Below, one piece after another: positions 8,290 through 16,196 of a DNA stretch of 60,810 bases (positions are counted from its first letter, which is position 1; every line of letters starts with the position of its first letter). Under the pieces are notes generated by a model that worked only from the letters and a program-made list of their open reading frames with translations, ran no database searches and was not told the DNA's origin. The DNA comes from Desulfamplus magnetovallimortis (GTDB lineage Bacteria; Desulfobacterota; Desulfobacteria; Desulfobacterales; Desulfobacteraceae), in assembly GCF_900170035.1 (NCBI RefSeq), contig NZ_LT828547.1, forward strand, positions 128,893 to 189,702. The letters run 5' to 3'. Position numbers and translations under genes: made by a program.

Positions 8290-8420
8290 GTCCAGACATA
8301 AAGGAAAGATTTTCAAAGTTCAGAAGTACTGTCATTAAAAGTTCAGAGCACTGTTATTAGTTGAATCAGGGGGCTGAACAATTTAAATTGAATTTTTATT
8401 TTTTTAAAAGGAGTTGCACA

Positions 8421-8681
8421 ATGGACGTTTCAACAGTTGCAAAACAGATGGTAGGTTTTCAGAAAACACTTTTCAATAATACTTTTAATGCGATGGTGAT
8501 TGTTCAAGATCAGACTGAAAATATGCTTAACGGTTTTCTGGGACAGGTACCATGGATCACAGATGATGCCCGCAAGCAGATGAATGAAAGCATGGCATTT
8601 GCAAAAAAAGCCAGGGATGATTTCAAAAAGGCAGTTGATGATGGATATTCTAAATTTGATCAGATGTTTGAACAGAAATAA
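8421..8681 (+). CDS. Phasin-like granule-associated protein 1
   Basis: An 86-residue, largely helical amphipathic protein: MDVSTVAKQMVGFQKTLFNN followed by a VQDQTENML heptad region and a Lys-rich end KKARDDFKKAVDDGY. Phasins coat PHA granules and control their size. The ATG at 8421 is preceded by AAAAGGAG with ideal spacing; an in-frame start 60 bp earlier lacks a ribosome site and is rejected. It aligns over its first two thirds with the next gene (FQK-x-x-F-x-N, VQDQ-x-E-x-x-LN, and a P-W/M-I motif), so the two are tandem paralogues. Downstream of PhaR-type control elements and ahead of phaC. Confidence 0.8.
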   Translation: MDVSTVAKQMVGFQKTLFNNTFNAMVIVQDQTENMLNGFLGQVPWITDDARKQMNESMAFAKKARDDFKKAVDDGYSKFDQMFEQK

Positions 8682-8712
8682 TCGGTAAGCTGTCAGTTTG
8701 AGGAGAGAAAAA

Positions 8713-9012
8713 ATGGATAATAAAAAAGTTTTTACACAGGTTTTTGACTACCAAAAAATGATGTTTGACAATGCATTTGCCATAATGAGCAATGTTCAGG
8801 ATCAAAGCGAAAAATTGCTTAATATGGCAGTTGAAAAAAATCCCATGATACCAAATGATACATTGCGAACCATCTCCTACTGGAGTGATTTTTTCAAGAA
8901 AAACAGGGCAAACTACAAGTCTTATGTTGATACCCACATTGACAAGGTAAAAGGGATGTTTGATGTCGTAGCACCTGCTTCTTCAAAAACAGATGCACCC
9001 GCAAATAATTAA
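8713..9012 (+). CDS. Phasin-like granule-associated protein 2
   Basis: A 99-residue paralogue of the preceding phasin: FDYQKMMFDNAFAIMSNVQD, then SEKLLNM, PMIPNDTLRTISYW and a C-terminal segment VAPASSKTDAPANN rich in Ala, Pro and Ser, as in some phasins. No signal or membrane segment. GAGGAGAG lies 7-8 bases before the ATG at 8713; a TTG five codons upstream overlaps that ribosome site and is unlikely to be used. It starts 31 bp after the first phasin stop, so both are in one transcript, which probably ends at the hairpin at 9061-9082. Confidence 0.8.
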   Translation: MDNKKVFTQVFDYQKMMFDNAFAIMSNVQDQSEKLLNMAVEKNPMIPNDTLRTISYWSDFFKKNRANYKSYVDTHIDKVKGMFDVVAPASSKTDAPANN

Positions 9013-9060
9013 TTTGCCTGTTTTATGTAAAACTTCAAGGTGATGCAAATGACTTCAAAG

Positions 9061-9082
9061 GGCAGGCTGAAAAAGCCTGTCC
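9061..9082 (+). terminator. Intrinsic-type terminator after the phasin genes
   Basis: GGCAGGCT, loop GAAAA, then AGCCTGTC(C), followed within a few bases by ATATTTTTAT. It lies 49 bp after the second phasin stop. Confidence 0.55.
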
Positions 9083-9119
9083 TCCATATTTTTATACAAA
9101 AGTATCATTAAGGTTTGTT

Positions 9120-9235
9120 TTTAAACGGGCATGATTGCGTATCAATCACCCCCAAACATAAAAATGATAGTCATTTTCACGGTAAAGATATTTTCATTCA
9201 TTCGATTGTGGCGGTTATCCGCCTTGTACGTTATT
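9120..9235. repeat. Family IV repeat followed by family III fragment
   Basis: 9120-9186 is a family IV copy (TTAAACGGGCATGATTGCG ... TCATTTTCACGGTAAA) almost identical to that at 4068-4133. 9191-9235 is a family III fragment (TTTTCATTCATTCGATTG ... GGCGGTTATCCGCC ... ACGTTATT). Both lie between the phasins and phaC. They are open in the phaC frame for 50 codons but are not phaC coding sequence, because the same repeats occur elsewhere out of any gene. Confidence 0.75.
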
Positions 9236-9264
9236 GGAAAGCCTCAAAGTCACGGAGTCCAGAA

Positions 9265-11250
9265 ATGTTAGATCCCAACAATTTATGCAAAACAACCCCT
9301 TTTTTTGATGATAACCTGAACAAGATGCGCAGTGACTTTTTGCTTAATCCAGGTTTTATGCTTGCCCAGATAACTGCTGCAAATAACTTGTTTTCAGGGA
9401 TTATGAAGTATAACAGCGATTTTTTTACGCCACTGATGACAGCCACCTCATACTTCAACAGTGTTGAGCAGTCTCGGCTTCTGGCTGATACTGCAAAGCT
9501 GGTGTCAAATATTACAGGACAACCGGAAGATGGCAAATCAGGATTCTCTTTTTTTCCCTGGGCATTGCAGGGAGGTCAGGATACCTCAGACAGTATAAAA
9601 GCTGATGATAGTATAAAAAAGGAGGAAAGCGAAAAAGAGTCTCCTTTTGAGGTCTGTAAAGCCTATCTTAAACTTCTTGAGTTCAACATTGAGCTGTTCA
9701 ACAGATACAATTCCGGAACAATGCAGGCAATCGGCGATGTTACGAAAAAAGATCTTGAAGGCTATTTTACAGCTCTTCAAAACACCCTCTGTAATAAGGA
9801 AGGTGATACCCTTGAAAAATTTTTCCTGCGTCAGTTTGACAGGATAAAAGGCGTGGTTGATACCCTTCCTGAAGCCATACAGGATATTGAATCCGAGTAT
9901 GGCTTTCATTTTGAGAGAAAAATCAATCCATTGATTGCTGAAACAGACCGCTTTTTTCTTTACCAGATAATGCCCACAACGCCCGGGGTAAATGTTGACG
10001 AAGGTGCAAAACCTCTGCTTATCATTCCGCCTTTTGTGCTGGGGAGCAATATCCTTGGATTTTTGCCAGGTGAAAACAGAAGTTATGCCCACAGTTTTGC
10101 CAATCAGGGAATTCCCACATATATAAGGATCATGAAGGATATTGCAATAACGCCTGCCTTTCAGTTGATGACAATGGAAGAAGATCTTCTTGATACCCGT
10201 TTTTTCTGTGAGAAGATCATGGCCAGAAACAAAAAAAAGGTTACTCTGAATGGTTACTGTCAGGGTGGATACAGTGCTGTGTGCAATATTCTTTCAGGGG
10301 AGCTGGATAGTGTGGTTGATGCACTTATCACATGTGTTGCTCCAATGGATGGAACCAGAAGTAAAGGCCTTGGAGAATTTTTGGAAAAACTGCCGTCAAG
10401 GTTCAATGATCTTGATTTTGGTACAAAAACCTTGCCTAATGGGAATAAAGTGGCAGACGGTAACCTTATGGGGTGGGTCTATAAGATCAAAAGCATTGAG
10501 CATGAAGCTCCAATGGTGGCATTTTTCAGGGATATGTTCATGGTGGAAGGAGCAAGGGAGAAGGGCAAGCCCATCAGCAAAACAGCTTTGGCTCTTAATT
10601 ACTGGCTACGGAACGAGAGAACAGATATACCCCTTGCTATCACAGGAATGAGTTTTGCAGCCTACAACATACCTGTGACTGAAGATGGGACTCTTCCTGT
10701 TACCATTTTTGGCAAGTCTCTCAATTTTAAAACAATAAATGAGAAAAAGATTCCTTGGCTTTTATGTTACGGAGAGCAGGACGATCTTGTAGAAAAAGAG
10801 ACAGCTCTTGCCCCCACTGACTATATTGATGTTGAGCTTACCCCTTTTCCCAAGGGTCATGTGGCAATTGCCACATCATGGTCACATCCAGAATCTGCAT
10901 GTGCCCTGCATACGCGCTTTGGAAAGGGAAATTACAGAGGGCCTGTCAAGTTTCAGATGGATCTCAATGATGAGATTGAGAAAAAGAGTATTTCTACTCC
11001 AAAGCCCCTTGCATCTTCCAAAACATCTGAGGCTGTAAAAACATCTGAGGCTGTAAAAACATCTGAGCCTGCAAAAACATCTGAGGCTGTAAAAACATCT
11101 GAGGCTGTAAAAACATCTGAGCCTGCAAAAACATCTGAGGCTGTAAAAACATCTGAGCCTGCAAAAACATCTGAGCCTGTAAAAACTTCTGCACCTGTAA
11201 AAGTAAAATCAGTTAAAGCAATGGTGCAAAAAAAAATCGGGCAAAAATAA
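9265..11250 (+). CDS. phaC: PHA synthase PhaC with a long Lys/Thr/Ser/Glu-rich repeat tail
   Basis: A 661-residue PHA synthase that polymerises (R)-3-hydroxyacyl-CoA on the granule surface. The nucleophile elbow is Gly-Tyr-Cys332-Gln-Gly-Gly. The catalytic Asp lies in GEQDDLV (Asp506 by alignment with the D-H-I-V motif), and His532 is in FPKGHVAI. The first 150 residues hold phasin-like helices (FNSVEQSRLLADTAKLVS). The start at 9265 (MLDPNNLCK) has CGGAG upstream; the longer reading frame is repeat DNA. After residue 585 come ten six-residue units of the type KTSEAV/KTSEPA, then a basic end KVKSVKAMVQKKIGQK. The repeats are not part of the synthase fold; a granule, DNA or protein contact is only a guess. 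Family II repeat follows the gene. Confidence 0.92.
   Translation: MLDPNNLCKTTPFFDDNLNKMRSDFLLNPGFMLAQITAANNLFSGIMKYNSDFFTPLMTATSYFNSVEQSRLLADTAKLVSNITGQPEDGKSGFSFFPWALQGGQDTSDSIKADDSIKKEESEKESPFEVCKAYLKLLEFNIELFNRYNSGTMQAIGDVTKKDLEGYFTALQNTLCNKEGDTLEKFFLRQFDRIKGVVDTLPEAIQDIESEYGFHFERKINPLIAETDRFFLYQIMPTTPGVNVDEGAKPLLIIPPFVLGSNILGFLPGENRSYAHSFANQGIPTYIRIMKDIAITPAFQLMTMEEDLLDTRFFCEKIMARNKKKVTLNGYCQGGYSAVCNILSGELDSVVDALITCVAPMDGTRSKGLGEFLEKLPSRFNDLDFGTKTLPNGNKVADGNLMGWVYKIKSIEHEAPMVAFFRDMFMVEGAREKGKPISKTALALNYWLRNERTDIPLAITGMSFAAYNIPVTEDGTLPVTIFGKSLNFKTINEKKIPWLLCYGEQDDLVEKETALAPTDYIDVELTPFPKGHVAIATSWSHPESACALHTRFGKGNYRGPVKFQMDLNDEIEKKSISTPKPLASSKTSEAVKTSEAVKTSEPAKTSEAVKTSEAVKTSEPAKTSEAVKTSEPAKTSEPVKTSAPVKVKSVKAMVQKKIGQK
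11020..11199. repeat. 18-bp in-frame minisatellite in phaC (10 units)
   Basis: Ten units of AAAACATCTGAGGCTGTA, varying only at the last two codons (GCT GTA, CCT GCA or CCT GTA), encode KTSEAV/KTSEPA/KTSEPV. Higher-order order is AV, AV, PA repeated twice, showing recent duplication of a 54-bp block. Confidence 0.9.
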
Positions 11251-11295
11251 GGCAAAAGCATGATGATTGAATAACAGTTGAATGTCTGAAATTTC

Positions 11296-11447
11296 CAAAG
11301 CGAGTGATCTCATTTGTCTGAATCATGATAACCAGGATGGATAGGATGTTCAGGATAGATAATCCTGCCTTATCTTGTTAATCTTGGGAATCCTGATTCA
11401 GACCAGTGTTGATAGGGTTTACAAGATCATAGGCGTCAACTTTGAGT
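11296..11447. repeat. Family II element between convergent phaC and the deacetylase fusion
   Basis: Contains CATTTGTCTGAATCATGATAACC, GATAATCCTGCCTTATC, TGGGAATCCTGATTCAGAC and the right terminal inverted repeat GGCGTCAACTTTGAGTAC. The left end is degraded. The right end lies one base from the TAG of the deacetylase fusion. It occupies the whole gap between two converging genes and is rich in inverted repeats, so it may serve as a two-way terminator. Confidence 0.75.
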
Positions 11448-11449
11448 AC

Positions 11450-13864
11450 CTATGCGATTTTAAAACCCACAGTTTTGCTGTAAATGGCCTTGCCGTCCCC
11501 CGGGGCATAAAAGTCCTCAAGAACAACATTGCAGTTATACCCACACCGCTCGTAAAAGGCTCTGGTGGATGCATAACCTGGCTGCATTGATGTCTCCACA
11601 TACACCTTAAGTCCACCTGCTTCGCTTATGAGGCGCTCCATTTCCGAAAGTATTATTTTTCCAAGTCCTCTGCCCTGAAGATCCGGGGAAACAGCAACCC
11701 AGTAAATATCGTGGCTTGTTAGTGTGCATGGAACAGGGCCGTAGCATCCATAACCTGTTATTTTATCCCCCTTGCGGGCTATGACAAAAAAATATCCGCT
11801 CTCTGCTCCCTTTTCAAGGCGCTCCCTTACAAGTTCCAACGCTATTTTTATTTCATCCGGCCTGAAAAAACCTGTACTTTCAACAAGTTTCTCGATTTTT
11901 TCCACATCTCCGTCAATTGGTTCATAACTTATTTTCATGCCTTTATGACTTAAATCATGCAGAGATTTTCGGCCTGTGACACTGAAGACAACATCTGCCA
12001 TGCCCTGAAAAAAATTCCTTGCATTTATCCCGAGGTTTCTGGTTCTGTATCCTCCCTCCTGAATAACAAGAACCGGAAGTCCTGTTTCACCGATCATGCG
12101 TCCGTTCATGCGAAAATCTGAAGGAGTAAGTGACCATGTACCTGTTGGATCATGGCGTGCAGTATCAAGACCCAGAGCAACCACAAGGAAATCTGGTTCA
12201 AAATCAGATATACGCCTAAGTGCCCTGGAAAGAGCCTTGACATACTCTTCTCCGTTAACTGCCTCCTCAAGGGGGATATTGAGATTAAAACCCTCTCCTT
12301 CATCAGCTCCGACTTCATCTTCAAAACCTGTGAAATATGGATAGGCAAAAGCTGGGTGACCATGTATTGAGACTGTCAATATGTCAGAACGGTTATAAAA
12401 AATATCCTGCTGCCCGTTTCCATGATGATAATCAATGTCAAGGATTGCAACTCTTCCATGCTCCCGCAGAAACTGGGCTGCAATGGCAGTATTGTTTAGA
12501 TAACAAAATCCCCCAAAGGCGCGTCTTTCTGCATGATGACCAGGGGGGCGAACCAGTGCATATGATACCCTCCTCCCCTCAAGAAGTGCCTTTGCTGCTG
12601 TGAGAGCGGCATCAACTCCTCCCCTTGCAGCCGGATATGCATTTCTGTTAATGGGTGTAAAGGTATCAATGCAGTAGTAGCCAGGAAGAACGGTTGTCTC
12701 GCGGGGTGGGCGGGTCTTGTTTCTGATGGGAAAAACATATGGATATAGCGATTTCCCCTCGGCTGTCTCTTCACATGCTGATACAAGATATGCCAAATAG
12801 TCGGCATCATGTATGCCGTGGATGTGGGTATCTGGAAAAGCCTCTGTCTCCATAATATCAAAAAGACCGGTTTTTTCAATTTCAGAAAGTATGCTTCTTA
12901 CACGTACAGGCGATTCCACATAACCCCTTTCATGTATATGGTGAATCTCGTGGCGTTTATTTATTACAAGGGCAATTTTCTCTTTGAGCCCTGAATCAAC
13001 ATTTTTTTTGACTTTTTCCGGCCTGACATGGCAAAACGGCCTTATCTTTACAGGATTTTGCTTTATGGAAGTCACCACCATCTCAACATAATCAGGAGGG
13101 CAAAGCTCTGCATATTTTCGTTCCAGTATGGCACGAACAACCCTTCTTGCGTGATTTCGGCTTAAAGGTTTGTCACTGCCCAGAGCATCGTAAACAAGAA
13201 AGGGAGAGCATGAACCGTAAGAATCAACCTTGTCAGGATGGGGATCACCAACATCAGCTTTGTCAGAAGGGGCATCACCAACATCTTTTTTATCAGAAGG
13301 CACATTCCCAACATCTACTTTGTCAGAAGGTAGAGCTTTAATGTCGGCCTTATTATTGTTGTCAGAAATCCACTGCCCAACCGAAATTTCATAAGCTGTG
13401 CCGGCTATTGGGCGCGCTCCATACCTTTCATAAAAACGTAGCCGGGCAACATTTTCCTTTAAAATCTCGGGGTCACAGGCGCCTTGAGTATCTGGAAGGC
13501 ACTCAAAGAAAAGCCCACGCACCCCAAGGGATGAGCATTCACTTCTGACACGCTCATACAGGGCACTTCCAAGCCCGCCGCGCAGTGTGTCCCTTGCCGT
13601 GGCAATCCAGTCCAGGAAACAGAAATTGATTTCCGGCTCATGGAGTACCATGGCAAAGCCAAGCACCTTGTGGCGCATGTTTTCAGCCACAAAAAGAATC
13701 GGACGAAACCTAAGCTTGAAAGGGTTCCTCAGTTTGTCTCCAATATGGATGATATCCTCTTCAGGAGCCTGGGGAAAACGTTTGTTTAAAATCCCTCTGA
13801 CCTGATTCAAGGCATCCCTATTAACAGGGATAACATCATCAAAAATACGTCTTATGCGAAACAT
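11450..13864 (-). CDS. GNAT-deacetylase-GNAT triple-domain fusion protein
   Basis: An 804-residue cytosolic protein with three enzymes. Residues 1-165 are a GNAT-like acetyltransferase (RGGLGSALYERVRSEC, then RLRFYERYGARP). Residues 280-630 are a class II histone-deacetylase/acetylpolyamine amidohydrolase domain with all key residues: His443-His444 in PPGHHAE, zinc ligands Asp478 and His480 in DIDYHHG, Asp572 in RHDP and Tyr606 in EGGYRTR. Residues about 650-795 are a second GNAT (VAVSPDLQGRGLGK, then FYERCGYN). The first linker carries four 10-residue units of the DVGxxPSDK type. It follows two ATP-grasp ligases and kamA on the same strand, 98 bp after the last ligase with a hairpin between. 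Acetylation and deacetylation of an amine made by this operon is inferred. Confidence 0.88.
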   Translation of the reverse strand: MFRIRRIFDDVIPVNRDALNQVRGILNKRFPQAPEEDIIHIGDKLRNPFKLRFRPILFVAENMRHKVLGFAMVLHEPEINFCFLDWIATARDTLRGGLGSALYERVRSECSSLGVRGLFFECLPDTQGACDPEILKENVARLRFYERYGARPIAGTAYEISVGQWISDNNNKADIKALPSDKVDVGNVPSDKKDVGDAPSDKADVGDPHPDKVDSYGSCSPFLVYDALGSDKPLSRNHARRVVRAILERKYAELCPPDYVEMVVTSIKQNPVKIRPFCHVRPEKVKKNVDSGLKEKIALVINKRHEIHHIHERGYVESPVRVRSILSEIEKTGLFDIMETEAFPDTHIHGIHDADYLAYLVSACEETAEGKSLYPYVFPIRNKTRPPRETTVLPGYYCIDTFTPINRNAYPAARGGVDAALTAAKALLEGRRVSYALVRPPGHHAERRAFGGFCYLNNTAIAAQFLREHGRVAILDIDYHHGNGQQDIFYNRSDILTVSIHGHPAFAYPYFTGFEDEVGADEGEGFNLNIPLEEAVNGEEYVKALSRALRRISDFEPDFLVVALGLDTARHDPTGTWSLTPSDFRMNGRMIGETGLPVLVIQEGGYRTRNLGINARNFFQGMADVVFSVTGRKSLHDLSHKGMKISYEPIDGDVEKIEKLVESTGFFRPDEIKIALELVRERLEKGAESGYFFVIARKGDKITGYGCYGPVPCTLTSHDIYWVAVSPDLQGRGLGKIILSEMERLISEAGGLKVYVETSMQPGYASTRAFYERCGYNCNVVLEDFYAPGDGKAIYSKTVGFKIA
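13235..13330. repeat. 30-bp in-frame minisatellite in the deacetylase fusion
   Basis: About four units encoding PSDKVDVGNV, PSDKKDVGDA, PSDKADVGDP and PDKVDS, in the linker between the first GNAT and the deacetylase domain. Confidence 0.8.
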
Positions 13865-13887
13865 TTTTTACTCTTATCCACCAAATA

Positions 13888-13916
13888 AAAAGGGCAGATA
13901 TTAAGTCTGCCCTTTT
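13888..13916 (-). terminator. Hairpin between ATP-grasp ligase B and the deacetylase fusion
   Basis: On the minus strand AAAAGGGCAGA, a 7-base loop and TCTGCCCTTTT followed by TATTTGG: an 11-bp perfect stem with T-rich 3' side. It is placed after the third gene of the operon and 24 bp before the fourth, so it could be a terminator, an attenuator or a stem that sets the level of the downstream gene. Confidence 0.65.
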
Positions 13917-13962
13917 GAATTTTCAGTTTTCAATAATTACTTCAAAGCTTCTCAATAATTCT

Positions 13963-15090
13963 CTATTGTTGTCTTAAATCTGGCATCAGACACGCAATAA
14001 TATGTTCCACTCCGCTTTTATAAGATATGCCTGCCCTCTCCATTGCGGCTGCAAATCCGGCATCCGGAGAGATACATGGATTGGCGTTTATTTCAAGGAT
14101 AAAGGGATTGCCCTCTTCATCCACCCTGAAATCCACACGGGCATACCCCTTTAGATCAAAACAGTGCCAGCATCCAATGGCAAGCTTTTCAAGTCTTTTT
14201 AGAAGAGGCTCATCTTCTGGAATAAATTCAAAATTTCGGGATGTATTGCGGTATTCTTCTGCATCTTCCACCCATTTTGCTCTATATCCAACAATTTTTG
14301 CCTGATTTTCATTAAATCCCTTGAAAACTATTTCAGCAGGTGGAAGAACCCATGGTTCCCCTGAATGAGACTCTCCTGTACAATTGCCTGGAAGATTATC
14401 ATCATCATTTTGTGGATAATCCTTACCCGCCAGGAGGGAAATATTGAACTCTCTGCCGCTGATGAAACGCTCTGCAAAACAGCTTCCCCCAAGAGCTGGT
14501 GCCCTTTCAGGAAGAATTTTCGCAATTTCACAGGAAGTGCCTTTAACCAGGTTCTCCTGTTCAAGCCCAAGGGAAGCGTGCTCCCACAAGGATTTTATAA
14601 TCCACACTACAGATTTTTCTTTTTCATATGCATTATCATTACTGCCGGCATGCATGATTGTTTCTGTTTCTCTGTTTTCGATTGTATCCACATCGGGGCA
14701 GTTTTTAATGGGTTTAATCCATTCTGCTGTGGGAAGCCCCCATGCTGCCATTCTCTCCTTGGCCATAACCTTGTTGGAGGTTATGTATATAGAATCTGCT
14801 GTACATCCTGAGTAGGGAATATTTAAAGCATCAAGAAGATCCGGCACCACATGAATAAGCCTTCCATGGCCGTCAAGTGATTCCACAAGGTTGAAAACAG
14901 CAGCAGGGGCAATCTCTGCAAGCTTTTCTGAAAGTGCGTTCAGGTTAAGGTCACATGGTAATGCCACTGGCAGAAAGCCAAGCTCTTCAAGGGCATTGGA
15001 GACAGCTTTTACCTGAAATAGCACATCCTCTTCATCCGGAAGACTTATATCCCTTACTGCATTATGAACAACAGCGATAACCTTTTTCAT
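13963..15090 (-). CDS. ATP-grasp ligase B (D-Ala-D-Ala ligase-like)
   Basis: A 375-residue ATP-grasp carboxylate-amine ligase. The N-terminal domain starts MKKVIAVVHNAVRD and carries AVFNLVESLDGHGRL, DALNIPYSGCTADS and TSNKVMAKERMAAWGLPTAEW, as in D-Ala-D-Ala ligases. The ATP-grasp core has CFAERFISGREFNISLL, and the metal-binding end is RVDFRVDEEGNPFILEINANPCISPDAG. The start at 15090 is chosen because GGAGAGG lies 5-6 bases upstream and the ATG overlaps the previous stop as ATGA. A D-Ala-D-Ala ligase role in the wall is unlikely given the context; joining an amino acid to another amino compound is the likely chemistry. Substrates unknown. Confidence 0.87.
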   Translation of the reverse strand: MKKVIAVVHNAVRDISLPDEEDVLFQVKAVSNALEELGFLPVALPCDLNLNALSEKLAEIAPAAVFNLVESLDGHGRLIHVVPDLLDALNIPYSGCTADSIYITSNKVMAKERMAAWGLPTAEWIKPIKNCPDVDTIENRETETIMHAGSNDNAYEKEKSVVWIIKSLWEHASLGLEQENLVKGTSCEIAKILPERAPALGGSCFAERFISGREFNISLLAGKDYPQNDDDNLPGNCTGESHSGEPWVLPPAEIVFKGFNENQAKIVGYRAKWVEDAEEYRNTSRNFEFIPEDEPLLKRLEKLAIGCWHCFDLKGYARVDFRVDEEGNPFILEINANPCISPDAGFAAAMERAGISYKSGVEHIIACLMPDLRQQ

Positions 15091-16196
15091 GCAGCCTCTC
15101 CAAAAGCCACTTTCTGGCAACATATATCCGAATTGTCTGCTGTTTTTGATGGATATCTCTTTTGTTCTGAAGTATGACTCTTTATCTCTTGAAATTCACC
15201 ATATGATTTTTTTACTCTTTCAATTGCTGATGAAAGTATCATTTCAATGAGCTGAAAATGTGATATCCCGAAAAAACGGCAGAGAATCGGCAGATCAGAG
15301 TAGGTTGGATTAAGTCCGGCAAGGGGATTAACCTCTATGAATGCGGGCTTGCCAAAACGATCACAACGAATATCAATGCGTCCGCCATCTCTGCATCCTA
15401 ATACCTTCCATGATGAGAGGGCAAGTCTTTCCACATCCATAATGAGAGGCTCATTTTCGGGAGTAACCGGGCTGTATTCAACCCGTCCCTTCCATTCTGC
15501 CTTGTTCTCAAAGGAATAAATATCTTTTTCCGCTTTTTCCAGAAGATGAATCTCCATTGTGCCCAAAACACGGGCATCCCTTCCTGTTCCCACAATTCCA
15601 ACAGTAAACTCCCTTCCGGAAAGAAACTCCTCCACAAGTACAGGCTGCCGGAACTGTTCCATAAGCTCCCTACATACAGAAGGAAGATCATCTCTGGAAC
15701 GGACAATTGATTTTGCTGTTATGCCCATTCCTGTACCTTCTGCAACAGGTTTGACAAAAAAAGGCGGTTCAAAAGAAAGAGTCTCCGCAGGTCTGTCATA
15801 TTGGGATTCAATAACCATAAAATTTGCAGTTGCAAGTCCTGCATCCCGAATCACCCGTTTTGTCAGACCTTTATGCAAAGTAAGGGCAAGAACCAGAGGA
15901 TCTGAAAATGTGTAAGGGATTCCATACATATCCAGAATTGCAGGAACCTGGGCTTCTCTTGCCACTCCATTCAATCCTTCTGCAAAGTTGAAAACAAGAT
16001 CCCAGCGTTCTCCTTTTACAAGGCGTTCTGTCAGACTTCGGCCGGTTCCAATGCACACTGTTTCATGTCCAAGGCTTTGGAGAATATTCTCAATGGATTC
16101 AACTGTCTCAAGAGAATCAAACTCGGCTGTTGCCAATTCGCTGTATCCCATGTCAAGATATTCCTGACGCAGGTCATAAGTAAGGCCAATGATCAT
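15087..16196 (-). CDS. ATP-grasp ligase A (D-Ala-D-Ala ligase-like)
   Basis: A 369-residue paralogous ATP-grasp ligase. It opens MIIGLTYDLRQEYLDMGYSE and has LVFNFAEGLNGVAREAQVPA, YGIPYTFSDPLVLALTLHKG, the ATP-binding FVKPVAEGTGMGIT, VLVEEFLSGREFTVGI and the Mg-binding GRIDIRCDRFGKPAFIEVNP. The last 40 residues (RVKKSYGEFQEIKSHTS...) are a charged tail. Start and stop both overlap neighbours by 4 bp (ATGA) with kamA upstream and ligase B downstream, so translation is coupled and the three proteins are likely made together. It differs throughout from ligase B, so the two probably add different substrates or act as a heteromer; both are inference. Confidence 0.87.
   Translation of the reverse strand: MIIGLTYDLRQEYLDMGYSELATAEFDSLETVESIENILQSLGHETVCIGTGRSLTERLVKGERWDLVFNFAEGLNGVAREAQVPAILDMYGIPYTFSDPLVLALTLHKGLTKRVIRDAGLATANFMVIESQYDRPAETLSFEPPFFVKPVAEGTGMGITAKSIVRSRDDLPSVCRELMEQFRQPVLVEEFLSGREFTVGIVGTGRDARVLGTMEIHLLEKAEKDIYSFENKAEWKGRVEYSPVTPENEPLIMDVERLALSSWKVLGCRDGGRIDIRCDRFGKPAFIEVNPLAGLNPTYSDLPILCRFFGISHFQLIEMILSSAIERVKKSYGEFQEIKSHTSEQKRYPSKTADNSDICCQKVAFGEAA

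Noticed and set aside
9115-9264. A 50-codon N-terminal extension of PhaC
   Set aside because: It is made of family IV and III repeats found elsewhere outside genes; the ATG at 9265 has a ribosome site and starts the family-like sequence.
10953-11261. An antisense reading frame opposite the phaC repeats (repeated FAGSDVFTASDV)
   Set aside because: It is the complement of the 18-bp repeat; no ribosome site or homologue is seen, and the plus-strand PhaC frame explains it.
11375-11590. A plus-strand open frame across the family II element and the end of the fusion gene
   Set aside because: The frame is repeat sequence followed by antisense of the fusion's C-terminus.
11450-13864. The deacetylase fusion as a plain eukaryote-type histone deacetylase
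   Set aside because: The bacterial context, the GNAT domains and the acetylpolyamine amidohydrolase-like residues favour a small-molecule or polyamine-type amidohydrolase.
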